Shown piece after piece: positions 5,915 through 6,812 of a stretch of 6,812 nt of DNA. The DNA is from Bacillota bacterium (GTDB lineage: Bacteria; Bacillota; UBA4882; JAAYXC01), in NCBI GenBank assembly GCA_012516115.1, contig JAAYXC010000004.1:1-6812 (forward strand), in the 5' to 3' direction. The position numbers and the translations under genes are program-made. The number at the start of each line of letters is the position of its first letter. The stretch's first letter is position 1. Under the pieces are notes generated by a model. That model did not search any database. It was given only the letters and a program-made list of their open reading frames with translations, and was not told where the DNA came from.

Positions 5915-6166
5915 GGCTGGAGGTAACGGAGCAGACCCCAAAAGACCTGGCCGGCCTGGATAAAAAAACGTAAAGACAGATCCGGAGCGCCCCTAGATAG
6001 GCTTCTGGGCTATCCCCAGGCCGTAGACTTAAAGAAACCCAAACACAGCTAAGATATATGGCGGTTGAGGTCGGAGACTGGCGGATAATCCCGCGACTTG
6101 ACCGCGAGCAAGGAATACTTTGTCGTGCTCCGGATAAGGAACAGACGGGATGCCTATCGTCCTTAA
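5911..6166 (+). pseudogene. Broken RelE/ParE-family toxin
   Basis: Reading begins at ATG 5911, overlapping the antitoxin stop, with MRLEVTEQTPKDLAGLDKKT and then TAA at 5971. Beyond it the family pattern continues in shifting frames: RQIRSA, then after an extra base in the C4 run at 5990-5993 LDRLLGYPQAVDLKKPK, then after a shift near 6040 LRYMAVEVGDWRII and RLDREQGIL, and after a shift near 6118 FVVLRIRNRRDAYRP with TAA at 6164-6166. The joined product of about 84 residues has normal RelE length and its core VGDWRIIxRLD and closing VLRIRNRRDAYR. RelE-type toxins cut mRNA on the ribosome. This copy, with one stop and three frameshifts, cannot make the protein. Lying downstream of a damaged antitoxin, it fits a module that lost its toxin first. 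Confidence 0.8.
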
Positions 6167-6175
6167 TCCAAAATC

Positions 6176-6238
6176 CAAGACAAACCTCGCCGCAGGCTCT
6201 CCCTATTTTCATAGGTCCGGTCTTGTTTTTTTATTTTA
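6176..6238 (+). terminator. Possible terminator behind the toxin-antitoxin remnant
   Basis: CAAGAC (6176-6181) can pair with GTCTTG (6220-6225), extended inside by ACC/GGT across a small internal loop. A second hairpin, CCTAT-TTTC-ATAGG (6202-6215), lies within. A T-rich tract (T7 then ATTTT, 6226-6237) follows at once. The pairing is imperfect, so efficiency is uncertain. It might also slow transcription of the convergent flavoprotein gene, whose stop codon lies at 6238-6236. Confidence 0.4.
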
Positions 6239-6812
6239 CCGTCCCCGCGCGGCGATGTCGCGGGCGACAACGATGCCGCTCACCGAGGCCTGCATCAGAC
6301 CGCGGGTGATCCCGGCCCCATCGCCGATGGTATAGAGGTTGGCCACCGGCGTCTCGAAGTTCTTCCCCACCTTTACCTTGGAGGAATAGAACTTCACCTC
6401 GACCCCGTAAAGAAGGGTATTCCGGCCGTAGATCCCCGGAACGATGTTCTCGAAAGCGCGCAGGGTCTCGACGATGGAGGTAAGGTAACGGTGCGGCAGG
6501 ACATAGCTCAAGTCTCCCGGCACCGACGTTTTGAGAGTGGGAATGGTAGTGGATTTCTTCAGCCGGTCCCAGTCCGTCCGGCGCCCCTTAAGCAGATCCC
6601 CCAGACGCTGGACCATCACTCCGCCACCGGTCAACATATTGGCCAGGCGGGCAATATAGCGACCGTAGCGGATCGGTTCCTTGAACGGCTCGGTGAAACG
6701 GGTCGAGACGAGAAGGGCGAAATTGGTGTTGGGCGTCTTGAGCGCGGGATCGGCGTAGCTATGCCCGTTGACCACGGCGATCTCCCCGTCGTAGTGCTCC
6801 TCGGAGACCACC
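6236..6812 (-). CDS. FAD-dependent dehydrogenase of the COG2509 type, 5' end outside window
   Basis: The visible 192 codons are the C-terminal portion of a flavoprotein. Conserved stretches of the uncharacterised COG2509 family are present: VVNGHSYADPALKTPNTNFA, VSTRFTEPFKEPIRYGRYIA, RLANMLTGGGVMVQRLGDLL, PGDLSYVLPHRYL, NTLLYGVEVKFYSSKV and, near the end, NLYTIGDGAGITRGLMQAS. The last is the GDGAG turn that closes the FAD site in this glutathione-reductase-like fold. Substrate and physiological role are unknown for the family. The reading frame is open at the window edge; the GTG at 6811 is an internal valine codon of VVSEEHYDGE, not a start. No damage is seen. The stop TAA lies at 6238-6236, beside the candidate terminator of the opposite strand, so the gene converges with the toxin-antitoxin remnant. 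Confidence 0.9.
   Translation of the reverse strand, partial: VVSEEHYDGEIAVVNGHSYADPALKTPNTNFALLVSTRFTEPFKEPIRYGRYIARLANMLTGGGVMVQRLGDLLKGRRTDWDRLKKSTTIPTLKTSVPGDLSYVLPHRYLTSIVETLRAFENIVPGIYGRNTLLYGVEVKFYSSKVKVGKNFETPVANLYTIGDGAGITRGLMQASVSGIVVARDIAARGR

Noticed and set aside
6809..6811. GTG as the start of the COG2509 protein
   Set aside because: The family continues well upstream (NAD/FAD-binding Rossmann part), so this is an internal Val codon at the window edge.
1..6812. Insertion sequences, CRISPR arrays, tRNA or rRNA genes
   Set aside because: I found no transposase motifs, terminal repeats, regularly spaced repeats or cloverleaf sequence in the window.

Overview
The window reads as chromosomal DNA from a GC-rich anaerobic bacterium, most likely a Firmicute of the Moorella/Ammonifex/Desulfotomaculum kind. 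The evidence is indirect: strong AGGAG-type ribosome binding sites, a YceD (DUF177) gene behind a near-perfect sigma-A promoter, an ECF-type nickel/cobalt transporter and a COG2509 flavoprotein. Deltaproteobacteria share several of these families and are not excluded. All intact genes lie on the minus strand, so the layout is described from the right end, in the direction of transcription.

Right end (6236-6812): the C-terminal third or so of an FAD-dependent dehydrogenase of the COG2509 type, entering from outside the window. Next (about 5600-6166, plus strand) comes the wreck of a type II toxin-antitoxin module. It has an HTH-type antitoxin reading frame with no start codon, overlapping by ATGA a RelE-like toxin that carries a stop codon and three frameshifts. 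A possible terminator follows it at 6176-6238.

Centre (1641-5535): an intact RlmI-like rRNA methyltransferase gene, then a three-gene metal-uptake operon. The operon encodes a CbiM-type metal-binding membrane protein fused to a PDGLE (CbiN/NikN-like) tail, the CbiQ-type T component, and the CbiO-type ATPase. The genes are 13 bp apart, then overlap by 4 bp. A perfect palindrome, GTGTTAC-N14-GTAACAC, sits on the -10 element of the operon promoter. It matches the NikR operator consensus as I recall it for Desulfovibrio-type regulators. The most specific reading is therefore nickel uptake (NikMNQO) repressed by Ni-NikR, not cobalt uptake for B12.

Left part (427-1634): a decayed region with no intact gene. 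It holds a 5'-truncated surface-protein pseudogene with a ConA-like end, an OmpL47-type Ig-like repeat and an RHS/YD-repeat segment. The pseudogene is broken by at least four frameshifts, one of them a clean 4-bp duplication, and by a nonsense codon. It is joined abruptly to a fragment that looks like the C-terminal membrane part of a CcdA/DsbD-type protein. Left of this (309-385) are two overlapping sigma-A promoters in tandem, the proximal one matching consensus in both hexamers with a 17-bp spacer. They drive a yceD-like gene that runs off the left end.

I see no tRNA, rRNA, CRISPR array, IS element or unmistakably new system. The most informative observations are the NikR-type operator and the two gene fossils.
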